Shown one piece after another: positions 45,956 through 54,194 of a stretch of DNA of 64,000 nt; position 1 is the first letter of the stretch; each line of letters opens with the position of its first letter. The stretch spans positions 1 to 64,000 of the forward strand of contig CAIMLR010000035.1 of the NCBI GenBank assembly GCA_903842345.1, read 5' to 3'. Origin of the DNA: an uncultured Myxococcales bacterium (GTDB lineage: Bacteria; Myxococcota_A; UBA9042). A program made the position numbers and the translations under genes. Below the pieces are notes generated by a model that was given only the letters and a program-made list of their open reading frames with translations, was not told the origin of the DNA and searched no databases.

Positions 45956-46294
45956 ATGGCCAAGAAACTCACCGCAAACCTTGAAGTCATCGCCGACACG
46001 CGCAACCTCGCCAACGTCCTGGCGGGGATGAAGGTGAAGCTGCCCAATGGCCTCGATTCGGCCAAGGTGCTGACGCATGTGGCCGCGACGCAGGCGATTC
46101 ACGACAAGCTGGAGGCGCTGAACCTGCAGGTCGCCAAGGCGGTGGACGAGCAGCGCGCGGCGGTCCTGCAGTTGCGCAAGGACACCAAGGAGATCCGCAC
46201 GGGCGTGAAAGCGATGTTCGGCGACGATTCGGCGGAATACGCGATGGTCGGCGGCACGCGCGCCAGCGAGCGCAAGAAGCCCGGCAAGAAGTAG
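45956..46294 (+). CDS. small helical protein, function unknown
   Basis: The protein has 112 residues. ATG 45956 has GGAGG eight bases upstream. It is mostly helix (LTHVAATQAIHDKLEALNLQV, VDEQRAAVLQLRKDTKEIRTGVK) with a short C-terminal segment (GDDSAEYAMVGGTRASERKK) rich in Lys. No domain is recognised. It stands alone between the MopE-like gene and a repeat cluster. A good ribosome site and host-like codons support it as a real gene. Confidence 0.6.
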   Translation: MAKKLTANLEVIADTRNLANVLAGMKVKLPNGLDSAKVLTHVAATQAIHDKLEALNLQVAKAVDEQRAAVLQLRKDTKEIRTGVKAMFGDDSAEYAMVGGTRASERKKPGKK

Positions 46295-46350
46295 GACGCG
46301 TCGGGGGCGGCGTGGGGCGCTCAGGATGCGGTGGGCGTTCGGGATGCCGT

Positions 46351-46460
46351 GGGCTGAAGCCCGCAGCTATTGTTCAAGAAACCCCTACGGGGTTGGGGCC
46401 CACGGCCCGAGTCCGCCCCTGGGGCGGACATCTTGAACCGTAGCCCGGGAGTTCACTCCC
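46351..46460. repeat. REP-like cluster of strong hairpins
   Basis: Within 110 bp lie five perfect inverted repeats: GGGCT-GA-AGCCC (46351-46362), ACCCC-TAC-GGGGT (46381-46393), GGGCC-CAC-GGCCC (46396-46408), GTCCGCCCC-T-GGGGCGGAC (46411-46429) and GGGAGT-TC-ACTCCC (46447-46460). An outer pair TTCAAGA / TCTTGAA (46373-46379, 46431-46437) encloses three of them. This architecture is like the REP/BIME elements scattered in intergenic regions of large genomes. Confidence 0.6.
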
Positions 46461-46490
46461 AGGTGCCAACGGGAACGGCAACATAACGTC

Positions 46491-46721
46491 GCGGACGCCG
46501 TCTTTTGCCCGACCGACGTTGTCTTTTGCCTCGCGGACGCCGTCTTTTGCCCGACCGACGTCGTCTTTCGCCTCGCAGACGAAGTCTTTTGCTCGACCGA
46601 CGTCGTCTTTTGCCTCGCAGACGAAGTCTTTTGCCAGACAGACGAAGTCTTTTGCCATGCAGACGTCGTCTGCGACGTCACGGACCTCGTCTTTTGCCAC
46701 GCGGACGTCGTCCAGCCGTCA
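46491..46721. repeat. 21-bp tandem repeat array, 11 units
   Basis: Eleven units of exactly 21 bp, consensus RCVGACGNNGTCTTTTGCCNN, run from 46491 to 46721 and end at the stop of the CYTH-like gene. The first units alternate as a 42-bp higher order repeat. The core GACGTCGTC is itself palindromic. Because 21 is seven codons, every frame stays open. One - strand frame reads as AKDxVxx heptads. A real gene here is not supported by a ribosome site. Confidence 0.85.
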
Positions 46722-47453
46722 CAGGTTCTCGATGGACTCGATGCCGGTCGCGTATTTGGAGTTGCGACCCACGCGCCACGGGATGTCGCGCAGCGCCTCG
46801 GACGCGTAGTCGCGGTCCGCCACGGCGCACTTGATCTCAATCACCAGCGCGTCAACGGTATGCGCGGGACGCCCCAGCCGCGGCCGCGCGGCGCCCAGCT
46901 GCGGCCAGGACTGCACGTTGCGATCCACCGTCAGCCGCAGCTTGCCGTCGCGGGAGCCGTAGTAGCTGCGTTCATAGCGGTTGATGAGCGCCGGCATCGG
47001 CCGGGCATCCAGCAGCATGCGGTGCGGTCCGGGCAGGAAGGGCCGCAGGCCATCGCGCCAGCCTTGCCAACTGCGCCGCGTCAGGTCAAACGGCCAGTCG
47101 ACGCGGGCGTTCCATTTCCAGCCGATGCTGTCCTTGCGGCATTTCACTTCCAGCGTGCCGCCGTTCGCGCCCGCCCACGTCGCGCCGTACCAGCGGAACC
47201 GCAGCTTGCGCCGCTCGCTGTCGCCGGCCTGGTTCTGGACGTAGGCCTGGAGGTCGCACGTGTCGAGGTAGACGTTGTTGACGACGCGGTCCGGGTGCAA
47301 GGTCGTCCAGCCGCAGCGGCTGCTGACAAGCCAGGCCTGAAGGCGGACTTCCTCGCGCGGCGCGGCCACGAACTTGATCTCGTAGCGCACGTCCTGCGGC
47401 ACGGGCCAGGAGCAAATCTCCACGTTTTCAGCGAGGAACCGGCCGGCGCTCAT
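46719..47453 (-). CDS. VTC/CYTH-type polyphosphate polymerase domain protein
   Basis: The protein has 244 residues and belongs to the tunnel-fold family of the VTC polyphosphate polymerase. Recognisable parts are RYEIKFVA near residue 23, NNVYLDTCDLQAYVQN near 59, RRKLRFRWYG near 81, GGTLEVKCRKD near 98, then INRYERSYYGSRDGKLRLTVDR and VIEIKCA. The basic and acidic residues alternate to line a tunnel for triphosphates and metal. ATG 47453 overlaps the CotH gene stop (ATGA). With CotH-like and DUF4956 genes it forms a recurrent triad. The product may make or sense polyphosphate, but the exact substrate is unknown. Its 3' end touches the 21-bp array. Confidence 0.8.
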   Translation of the reverse strand: MSAGRFLAENVEICSWPVPQDVRYEIKFVAAPREEVRLQAWLVSSRCGWTTLHPDRVVNNVYLDTCDLQAYVQNQAGDSERRKLRFRWYGATWAGANGGTLEVKCRKDSIGWKWNARVDWPFDLTRRSWQGWRDGLRPFLPGPHRMLLDARPMPALINRYERSYYGSRDGKLRLTVDRNVQSWPQLGAARPRLGRPAHTVDALVIEIKCAVADRDYASEALRDIPWRVGRNSKYATGIESIENL

Positions 47454-49393
47454 GGCTTGGCCTCCGCGGCGGCGTCGCATGCGTGGCGGCGCCCGTCGAT
47501 TTCCAGCTTGACGCCGGTGCCGCAGAGCACGATGGCCGGCAGGACGGCGGTGAATTGCCCGGCGCGCGCGAGCACGCTGCCGCCCTGCTCCACCTGCAGC
47601 TGCGTCAACTGCGCGCGGACGTCATCCAGCCGCAGCGCCACGCCGGGGATGTCGGTAAACCGCAGGTCCGCGCCCTGGAAATGGCCACCGACGAGGCGCA
47701 TGCCAGCGTTCTGCTGCGACGCGCCGGTCACGGTCAAACCCGCGACGTCGACGTCGCCATCCAGCCACACAAGCGCGGCGCCCGGCTGCCAGACGTCCCG
47801 ACCTTGGCCGTTGGCACCGGAGACGTGCAGCGCCTGGATGTGCGACTGGTGCGCGCCCAGCACGACGACGCCGCCCCACGCCTGCGTTCCTTCCGCCGCG
47901 AGTTCCACGGGCGCATCCACCGTGCCGGCGACCGTCAGCCCGCCGTGCAGGACCAGCCACGCGTTCGCGCCAAACCGCAGCTTGGCGCCCGCCGCAATCT
48001 CCAGCCGCCAGCCCTCGGGCAGCGCCACCGTCGTCGGCACCGTCCAGACGCCCGCGGGCACCAGCAGCGCATGGCCGCCCACCGGCCCCACGTCCACCGC
48101 AAAGGGCAGCGCGAGGTGGGCATCGGTCGCTTCCTGCGGCAGAAAAACCACCGGCGGCGGCAGCATCGGCTCCACCGGCACGCGCTCGGCGGCCAAGAGC
48201 CGCATCGCCCGCTGGCGGACGACGAGCCACTGCTGCTGCCACGTCGCGGCGGCCAGCGTCGGCCACACGGCGTTCAGGTGGCGCTCCAGGCGCTGGTGGG
48301 TATCGGGCGCCAGCAGCCTTTCCGCCTCGGCGCGCAGCATCGTCTGGAACACCTGGCGAATCGGCGCGGCCGCCAACAGCCGCGGCAGCAGCGCATCCGC
48401 GCGCACGTGCGGCCCGGCGCGATCCGCGTCCAGATGGACAACCGGCTCCAGCCGCAGGGAAATCGGGTTCAGATACCAGCGCAGGGTCTGCCAATCCAGC
48501 ACGCGGTCGGCCAGCCCGGTCAGCTCCGCCAGCGCCATCAGCCGCGCGGTCGCCTCAATGTCCAGCACCGCCTCGGGCGCCAGCGTACCTGCGCGCAGGC
48601 CATCCAGCCGCGACTGCGCCCACGCGGTATGCGCCTCCAGCGGCGTGCCTTGCAGCCCCCGCGCGCTCGTGCTCCAGCGCGCCGCCTGCGGCGTCAGCAA
48701 CCAACCCGCCGCGTCCAAATCGACGCCCGCCGGCAGCACGGCTTCCCAGCCGACCAGCGCGCCCAGCGGCCGGTGCGCCGCGCGCAGCATCGCGCTGGAA
48801 GGTTCCTCGACGAGCACCGCCGCGCCCCAGCGCGCACCATTGACCCGCACGCCCACAGCCTGGATCCGCGGCGCAATGGCGCCCACCCGATCCAGCGCGT
48901 GGTACAGCATCAGCTCGCGCAGCAGCGACGGCTGGTTGGGATCCTCCAGCCGGAACGCGCGCATCCCGGCGTAGTCGCCCTCACCGCGCAGCTCCACCCG
49001 CAGCCGACCCAGCTCGCCCGGCGCGCGGCTCTGCGCCGGCCCCAGGAGAGACAGCGCCGCTTCCACCTGCCGCGAACCTTGGCGGATGCCAGCAAGCACC
49101 GCGCTCGGCTCCGGCGACGGCCGCAAGCCCTGCGTGCGCAGCGCCTGACGCCGGTCGCGCAGGGTCTGCAGTTGCCGAAAATGCACGTCGAGGAGGAGCT
49201 GCGGCAAGCGATCGTCGGTCGGGCCATCCACCAGCGTGCGGGCCATGCCGGACAGCGTGCCTTCCGCCGCCGGCCGCAGCCCACCGAGCGCGGCGCCCAG
49301 CACGACGCCAATCGCCAGGATGACGGCCATCACGGCGACGCGCTGCGGCCGCGTGCCACGGCGAATCTGCTTGGGGGAGACGTCGATGCGCAT
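47450..49393 (-). CDS. CotH-like kinase-fold protein with beta-helix
   Basis: The protein has 647 residues. One membrane helix lies near residues 21-43 (VAVMAVILAIGVVLGAALGGL), so the rest is probably outside the cytoplasm. The CotH pattern appears as RLRVELRGEG, MRAFRLEDPNQPSLLRELMLYHALDRVGAIAPR, VGVRVNGARWGAAVLVEEP. The C-terminal 150 residues (GGLTVAGTVDAPVELAA, GVVVLGAHQSHIQALHVSG) form a right-handed beta-helix. CotH proteins are atypical kinases that phosphorylate coat proteins. The substrate here is unknown. It lies between the DUF4956 and VTC-like genes. Confidence 0.8.
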   Translation of the reverse strand: MRIDVSPKQIRRGTRPQRVAVMAVILAIGVVLGAALGGLRPAAEGTLSGMARTLVDGPTDDRLPQLLLDVHFRQLQTLRDRRQALRTQGLRPSPEPSAVLAGIRQGSRQVEAALSLLGPAQSRAPGELGRLRVELRGEGDYAGMRAFRLEDPNQPSLLRELMLYHALDRVGAIAPRIQAVGVRVNGARWGAAVLVEEPSSAMLRAAHRPLGALVGWEAVLPAGVDLDAAGWLLTPQAARWSTSARGLQGTPLEAHTAWAQSRLDGLRAGTLAPEAVLDIEATARLMALAELTGLADRVLDWQTLRWYLNPISLRLEPVVHLDADRAGPHVRADALLPRLLAAAPIRQVFQTMLRAEAERLLAPDTHQRLERHLNAVWPTLAAATWQQQWLVVRQRAMRLLAAERVPVEPMLPPPVVFLPQEATDAHLALPFAVDVGPVGGHALLVPAGVWTVPTTVALPEGWRLEIAAGAKLRFGANAWLVLHGGLTVAGTVDAPVELAAEGTQAWGGVVVLGAHQSHIQALHVSGANGQGRDVWQPGAALVWLDGDVDVAGLTVTGASQQNAGMRLVGGHFQGADLRFTDIPGVALRLDDVRAQLTQLQVEQGGSVLARAGQFTAVLPAIVLCGTGVKLEIDGRRHACDAAAEAKP

Positions 49394-49539
49394 CTATGCA
49401 CTCTGACCGAAGTTCGAGATCAAGCTGCTTCCATCCGCCGCGCGCCGGCCCGCAGGAACGCAAGCCTGGCGACCCAGCTGACGGCGTAAACAGGCCGGAA
49501 CGTCGCGCTGGATGTGGAGCGGATTGGGTGGCGGCATGG

Positions 49540-50235
49540 TTACAAGCTCGGCATGCGGCCCTGATCGAGCAGCGTCACGCGCACGGTCGGGTACTGCTGC
49601 TCCAGCTCTTCCGCCAGACGCGCAACCATCGCAATTTCACCGATGTCGACGAAATAGGTGAGCTCCACGTGGCGGTGCTCGGTGTCCATGCGCCGCAGGT
49701 CGATGCGCTTGCAGTGCTTGGCCAGCACGCTGTTCACCGGCTCCACGACCGACGCCGCCGTGTGGCCTTCCGCCGCGTCCAGGCCGATGTTGACGTACAG
49801 GTTGCGCGACGACAGGCGCCGCGACCGCGTCTGGATGAGCGTGACCATGCCGAGAATCAGCGCGACCGCCGCGGGCGTTTCCCGGCGAAAGCCCGCGCCA
49901 AGCCCGAGGCCGATGGTGATCGACAGGAAGACGTAGGCGAGCTCTTCAGGCTCTTTCACCGGCGTCCGAAAACGCACGATGGAAAGCGCGCCGACAAGGC
50001 CAAGCGAGAGCGCCAGCGAGCTCTTGATGATGCTGATGAGCAGGCAGGTCGTCAGCGCGACGAACGGAAAGACCCGCGTGAAGGTCTCCCGGCTCGCCAG
50101 CGTCGCGCCAAAAGTGCGGTAGTGCAGGCCCACGCCAAACGCCAGCGCGCCGGCAATCACCAGGTTCATCGCCAGGTCGGTGATCGAGAGCGGAGCGGCG
50201 GATTGAGCAGCGAACAGGCTCTGTACTTCGTTCAT
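49540..50235 (-). CDS. DUF4956 membrane protein
   Basis: The protein has 231 residues. The start is ATG 50235. Four membrane helices lie in the first half (LAMNLVIAGALAFGVGLHY, FPFVALTTCLLISIIKSSLALSLGLVGALSIVRFRTPVKEPEELAYVF). The segment LSIVRFRTPVKEPEELAYVF is the signature of DUF4956 proteins. The cytosolic C-terminal half (RRMDTEHRHVELTYFVDIGEI) resembles a small regulatory domain. These proteins almost always sit next to a VTC-domain gene, and a role in polyphosphate handling is suspected. The family's activity is not established. Confidence 0.82.
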   Translation of the reverse strand: MNEVQSLFAAQSAAPLSITDLAMNLVIAGALAFGVGLHYRTFGATLASRETFTRVFPFVALTTCLLISIIKSSLALSLGLVGALSIVRFRTPVKEPEELAYVFLSITIGLGLGAGFRRETPAAVALILGMVTLIQTRSRRLSSRNLYVNIGLDAAEGHTAASVVEPVNSVLAKHCKRIDLRRMDTEHRHVELTYFVDIGEIAMVARLAEELEQQYPTVRVTLLDQGRMPSL

Positions 50236-50362
50236 GTCCTCAGATCCAACGTTGGCAATGGCAAACTGGGCGCAGCGTGGCAACGACGGCTGCGCGTGCT
50301 ACTCTAGCCGCCCAAGACCCGGACCGCCAGATTCCTGTACACAATTGCGTGTTTCATTCCAA

Positions 50363-51304
50363 ATGGTCAAATTCCCGATGCTCGCACAACTCCGCGCCCT
50401 GCCCAATCGCCTCAAACTGCAGTTTCCGCTCATCGCCGATGCGCTCCACCTGGCGGGCGAGGTCGACATGGTGGACCGCGCCGCCGCGCTCGCGCTTTTC
50501 TGCATGTTTGCGGCGGTGCCGACGCTGTTTGTCGTGCTGGCGGTCATCGGTTTTCTGCTGGGTCGCGTGGAGCAGGCGGGCGAATTGACCGGCGACGGGC
50601 CCGTGCACGTGCAGGGCCGGGCCATCGAACAGATCCAGACGTGGGTGCACAACGCGCTGCCTGGCGTGACGTGGAATCCCGCGGAGTTCGCCGAGACGCT
50701 CGTGCAGCACAAGGCAGCGCACGGTGTTTTTGGCACGCTCCTGGCGATTTCCCTGGCGCTGACCGTGCTGAGTCGGCTGGATCACGCGATTCGCGCGTTT
50801 TTTTCCCTGCCGGAGCGTTCGACGTTCAAGGCCGCCGGCTTCCTGTCGCTTCTTACCCTGGCCGCGGCGCTGACGGCGATGTTGGTGACGGTGCTGAGCC
50901 CGGCGTTTGAATGGGGCGCGCGGATCGCCGGCAAGAGCGTCACGGCGGTGTCGCTGGGGCAACTGGACGGCATCGCGCTGCTGATCGCGGCGTCGCAGGT
51001 GCTGCCGGTCGCGTTCGTGTTCTTCGCGCTGGTGCGCTGGTCCGCGGGCAAGGACGTCTCCAAGCGGCGGTTGAGCAAGGCGTCGCTCGGTTTTGGCGTG
51101 CTGTGGTTCCTCGGCCAGCGGATCTTCAGCGCGTACGTGCAGAACGTCGTGAAGATGGACGCCGTCTACGGCGCGCTGACCGGCATCGTGGCGCTGATGA
51201 TGTGGCTGTTCTACGCCAACCTCGCCTTCATGATGGCGGTCGCGCTGCTGGCGGCACGGGAGAAGCGCGTCAAGCAGGTTGCTGCACAAAAACGCGCGGA
51301 GTAG
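50363..51304 (+). CDS. YihY/UPF0761-family membrane protein
   Basis: The protein has 313 residues with about six membrane helices and the family features: an early DRAAALALFCMFAAVPTLFVVLAVIGFLLG, a periplasmic loop with WVHNALPGVTWNP, then ALTVLSRLDHAIRAFFSLPE and a C-terminal YGALTGIVALMMWLFYANLAFMMAVALLA. These proteins were once called ribonuclease BN, but that activity belongs elsewhere, and the true role is unclear. ATG 50363 was chosen as the first Met of the conserved frame. No strong ribosome site is seen. It leads a tight operon with queD 12 bases away. Confidence 0.8.
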   Translation: MVKFPMLAQLRALPNRLKLQFPLIADALHLAGEVDMVDRAAALALFCMFAAVPTLFVVLAVIGFLLGRVEQAGELTGDGPVHVQGRAIEQIQTWVHNALPGVTWNPAEFAETLVQHKAAHGVFGTLLAISLALTVLSRLDHAIRAFFSLPERSTFKAAGFLSLLTLAAALTAMLVTVLSPAFEWGARIAGKSVTAVSLGQLDGIALLIAASQVLPVAFVFFALVRWSAGKDVSKRRLSKASLGFGVLWFLGQRIFSAYVQNVVKMDAVYGALTGIVALMMWLFYANLAFMMAVALLAAREKRVKQVAAQKRAE

Positions 51305-51316
51305 ACTCCGCCGCCC

Positions 51317-51688
51317 ATGCCTTTTGAGCTCGCCAAAACCTTCCGCTTTGAATCCGCCCACCGCCTGCCGCATGTGCCCGATGGCCACAAGTGCGGGCGT
51401 TTGCACGGCCACTCGTTCCGCTTTGAGGTCGTCGTCACCGGCGATTTGGACGCGCACACCGGCTGGGTCGTGGACTACGGCGACATCAGCGACGTCGTGC
51501 GGCCCATCGTGGACGCGCTGGACCACCGCTACCTGAACGACATCCCCGGCCTTGAAAATCCGACAAGCGAGGTGCTCTGCGCCTGGCTGTGGCAGAAGCT
51601 GGCGGGCGGGCTGCCGGGGCTGTCCGCGATCACGGTGCGGGAAACCTGCACGACGGCCTGCACGTACCGCGGTCCCAAGCACACCTGA
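51317..51688 (+). CDS. queD: 6-carboxy-tetrahydropterin synthase QueD
   Basis: The protein has 123 residues and makes 6-carboxy-5,6,7,8-tetrahydropterin from dihydroneopterin triphosphate, an early step to queuosine and other 7-deazapurines. Zinc ligands are His15 (SAHRL), His30 and His32 (RLHGHSF). The catalytic Cys26 lies in HKCGRLHGH. WVVDYGDISDVVRPIVDALDHRYLND and PTSEVLCAWLW complete the family pattern, and the C-terminal Glu (VRET) binds pterin. Length is typical. It sits eight bases before a second member of the fold. Confidence 0.9.
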   Translation: MPFELAKTFRFESAHRLPHVPDGHKCGRLHGHSFRFEVVVTGDLDAHTGWVVDYGDISDVVRPIVDALDHRYLNDIPGLENPTSEVLCAWLWQKLAGGLPGLSAITVRETCTTACTYRGPKHT

Positions 51689-51696
51689 GGCAACGC

Positions 51697-52197
51697 GTGA
51701 AAGAGCGATTTGGCATCCGCCTGGACAAGCAGTATTTCAACTTTGGCTGCGCGCATTTCCTGATCTTCGCCAACGGCGACCGCGAGGAACTGCACGGCCA
51801 CAACTACCGCGCGACGCTGGAGATCGACGGCGATCTGGACCATGGCCACGTCGTCGCCGACTTCATCGAGGTCAAGCCGCTGTTCAAGGCGTGCTGCGAT
51901 GAGCTGGACCACCGGACGCTGCTGCCCAAGTACAACGTGCATTTGCGGCTGGAAGAGCGGGACGACGGCATGCACGCGTTCTACCGCGAGGACCACTACC
52001 AGATTCCCAAGCGCGACGTGAAGCTGCTGGAATTGGCCAACACGTCGTCAGAACTGCTGGCGCGCTGGCTGTGCGACCGCCTGATGGAGCGCGTGGCGGA
52101 ATCCCTGCCGACGCTCGTCGTGCACCGCGTGCTGGTGACGGTGCAGGAGTCTCCGGGGCAGTCCGCCGTCTATGAACGGACGCTGACCCGGGAATGA
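51697..52197 (+). CDS. PTPS-III-like pterin enzyme, second copy of the fold
   Basis: The protein has 166 residues and starts at GTG 51697. It has the same T-fold as QueD with zinc ligands His20 (GCAHF), His33 and His35. In place of the catalytic Cys before LHGH it has DREELHGHNY, with Glu at 30-31. Replacement of the Cys by Glu before HGH marks the PTPS-III subfamily, known to yield 6-hydroxymethyl-dihydropterin and bypass FolB in folate synthesis. VVADFIEVKPLFKACCDELDHRTLLP and the closing VQESPGQSAVYER match the family. Insertions of about 40 residues account for the extra length. It ends ATGA with the DUF2723 gene. Function is inferred. Confidence 0.7.
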   Translation: MKERFGIRLDKQYFNFGCAHFLIFANGDREELHGHNYRATLEIDGDLDHGHVVADFIEVKPLFKACCDELDHRTLLPKYNVHLRLEERDDGMHAFYREDHYQIPKRDVKLLELANTSSELLARWLCDRLMERVAESLPTLVVHRVLVTVQESPGQSAVYERTLTRE

Positions 52198-54185
52198 CGG
52201 ACGCACGCGCAGGCGCCGCGGTCGCGCCTGTGAACGCCTGGTGGCGCGATCGCGTGGCGTGGCTGGCGGCTGCAGTCGCCACCGCGTTGACGGCCTGTTG
52301 CGCGGCGCCGGCCAACAGTTGGCTCGATTCCGCAGAACTCGTCGCGTGCGCCGCTGAATTGGGCAACATCCATCCGCCCGGCCATCCGGCGTGGCTCTCG
52401 CTCGCGCAAATCGTGCGTTTCATTCCGATTGGCCCGTTTCCATGGCGCGTCGCGATCTTCTCCGCGCTGGCGATGGGCGCGGCGCTGTTCCTGCTTGTGC
52501 GGCTCGTGCGCGCGCAGCTGGCCGACCACGGCTCGCGGCAAATGACGTCGACGTGGGCGCTGCTGGCGGCGGGCACGCTGTTGGCTTCCGGTTCGCTCTG
52601 GCAGGTCACGGTGCGCGCGGAGGTCTACACGCTCGCGCTGGCGACAAACATCTGGGCCATGCACGCGGCGCTGCTCGCCGGGCAGCTCGCGCGGCGGCCC
52701 CATGCGGAAGTGCGCCTCATCTTTGGCTATCTCGCGTCGTGGACGATGGCCGTGTGCCTCGGCCTGCTGAATCACCACTACGTCGCGCTGTTCGCCCTGC
52801 CCGCGGGGCTCGTTGCGGCGTGGCCGGCGATCGTCTGGCTGCTGCGCCACCACAAGCGGCTCGTGCTGGCGCTGCTGCTGGGCGGCGCGTGGCTGGGCTT
52901 TGGCTACCTGGCGCTGGGGCTGCGCAGTCACGCGGATACGGAAATGCGCTGGGGCGATCCGTCGACGCTGCCTGGCCTCTGGGACACGCTGACGGCGAAA
53001 CATTTCCAAAAGAACCTGACGCAGATCCACGTGGACTACCTGGACAACGCGCTGGTGCTCTTTGGCATGGTTGCGGAAGGGATGTCCCTGCCGGTGGCGG
53101 CGCTGGGGGCGCTGGGGCTGGCGTTGGCGGTGCTGTGGCGCGATCGGCTGCAGGTGACGCTGTGGCTGGCGCTGCTGGGCGGGCTGGCGACAAAGGCCGT
53201 GCTGCAAATCGACACGCGCAATCCCGATGACCACGGCTACGTGCTGATGGCGCCCGCGGTGCTGGCGATCGGCGCGGGGCAGTTGGGCGCGTTTGTGGCG
53301 GGGCGGCGCGGGCTCCTGAGCGCGTGGCCGGAGGCGCGGCGGCTGCGGCTGGCGCAGGTGACGCTGGTGCTGGGACTCGTGCTCGCGGTGGGGCAACTGT
53401 CCACGCTGCTGGAGCAACCGGCGACCAATCTCGCGGGGCTGCGCGCGGCGGATGCGGTCGACGCACAACTGCGCAATCAGGCGCCGCCTGGCGCGCTGTA
53501 CCTGTCCAACTATTACGGGCTGGGCTTCAACGAACAGGCGTTTCGCATCGCGGAAGGTCGCCGCCCGGACATCGCGGCGCCGCATCTGTCGTTCCGCACC
53601 GGGGACACGGACCATGGCGCGGCGTGGCAAGCGTGGTTTGCCGCGCGCTATCCGCAGTACGCGGATCTGGCCAAGGCCGCGCACGCGCTGGGGCGCGCGC
53701 CCGTGGGCAACCTGCTGGCGCGCGTGGAACAGCAGCCGGTGTGGGCAGAGCAGGACCCGGACCTGCGCATTCCGCCGGGCGTGTACGGTTTTGCCGGCGT
53801 GGCGCAGCGTCTCCTGCCGCAGGCGGAGCGCGGGATTGACTACGACGTGGCGGCGATCCTCCAGAAGCATCAGACGATGTGGCCGGAACTGGCCGCCGCG
53901 ATGGGGCCAAGCGGGCTGCTGGACGGTCCGACGCGCGCCGTGCTGCTCTGGCAACACGCGCTGCAGGCAGCCCACGCGCTGCGGCGTGGCTGGTTGACGG
54001 TGGCGCAGGACGAACTCACGCGCGCCCGCACGCTCAGCGCCCATGACGCGCTGCTGACGACGCTGCAAGCGCGCGCCCTGAAGCTCGACGCGGCGTACCG
54101 CGCGGGCGATGCCAAACAATTCCGCGACCTGTGGCAGCACTGGCAGACAATGGATTTTGCCGCGCTGGCTTCAGACGCACCTTGA
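52194..54185 (+). CDS. DUF2723 integral membrane protein (GT-C-like)
   Basis: The protein has 663 residues with about ten or more membrane helices in the first 450 residues. The family signature is at the start: WLDSAELVACAAELGNIHPPGHPAWLSL, with the Asp-x-x-Glu pair and PPGHP of GT-C glycosyltransferases related to TMEM260/DUF2723. It then has VRAEVYTLALATNIWAMHAALL. The C-terminal 200 residues are soluble, with TPR-like helices. It may transfer a sugar from a lipid carrier to protein. The start overlaps the preceding stop by four bases. Confidence 0.78.
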   Translation: MTDARAGAAVAPVNAWWRDRVAWLAAAVATALTACCAAPANSWLDSAELVACAAELGNIHPPGHPAWLSLAQIVRFIPIGPFPWRVAIFSALAMGAALFLLVRLVRAQLADHGSRQMTSTWALLAAGTLLASGSLWQVTVRAEVYTLALATNIWAMHAALLAGQLARRPHAEVRLIFGYLASWTMAVCLGLLNHHYVALFALPAGLVAAWPAIVWLLRHHKRLVLALLLGGAWLGFGYLALGLRSHADTEMRWGDPSTLPGLWDTLTAKHFQKNLTQIHVDYLDNALVLFGMVAEGMSLPVAALGALGLALAVLWRDRLQVTLWLALLGGLATKAVLQIDTRNPDDHGYVLMAPAVLAIGAGQLGAFVAGRRGLLSAWPEARRLRLAQVTLVLGLVLAVGQLSTLLEQPATNLAGLRAADAVDAQLRNQAPPGALYLSNYYGLGFNEQAFRIAEGRRPDIAAPHLSFRTGDTDHGAAWQAWFAARYPQYADLAKAAHALGRAPVGNLLARVEQQPVWAEQDPDLRIPPGVYGFAGVAQRLLPQAERGIDYDVAAILQKHQTMWPELAAAMGPSGLLDGPTRAVLLWQHALQAAHALRRGWLTVAQDELTRARTLSAHDALLTTLQARALKLDAAYRAGDAKQFRDLWQHWQTMDFAALASDAP

Positions 54186-54194
54186 AGGATGACG

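Noticed and set aside
46374-46700. - strand gene encoding AKDxVxx heptads
   Set aside because: The frame follows from the 21-bp array, all frames are open there, and its C-terminal part is read from hairpin elements. Kept as a repeat only.
46505-46834. + strand Arg-rich frame
   Set aside because: It is made of the same 21-bp array read on the other strand and has no start signal.
46860-49489. Two long + strand frames of 704 and 668 residues
   Set aside because: Both lie antisense to the CotH and VTC-like genes, which have family motifs. The + strand products are Arg/Pro/Ala-rich noise.
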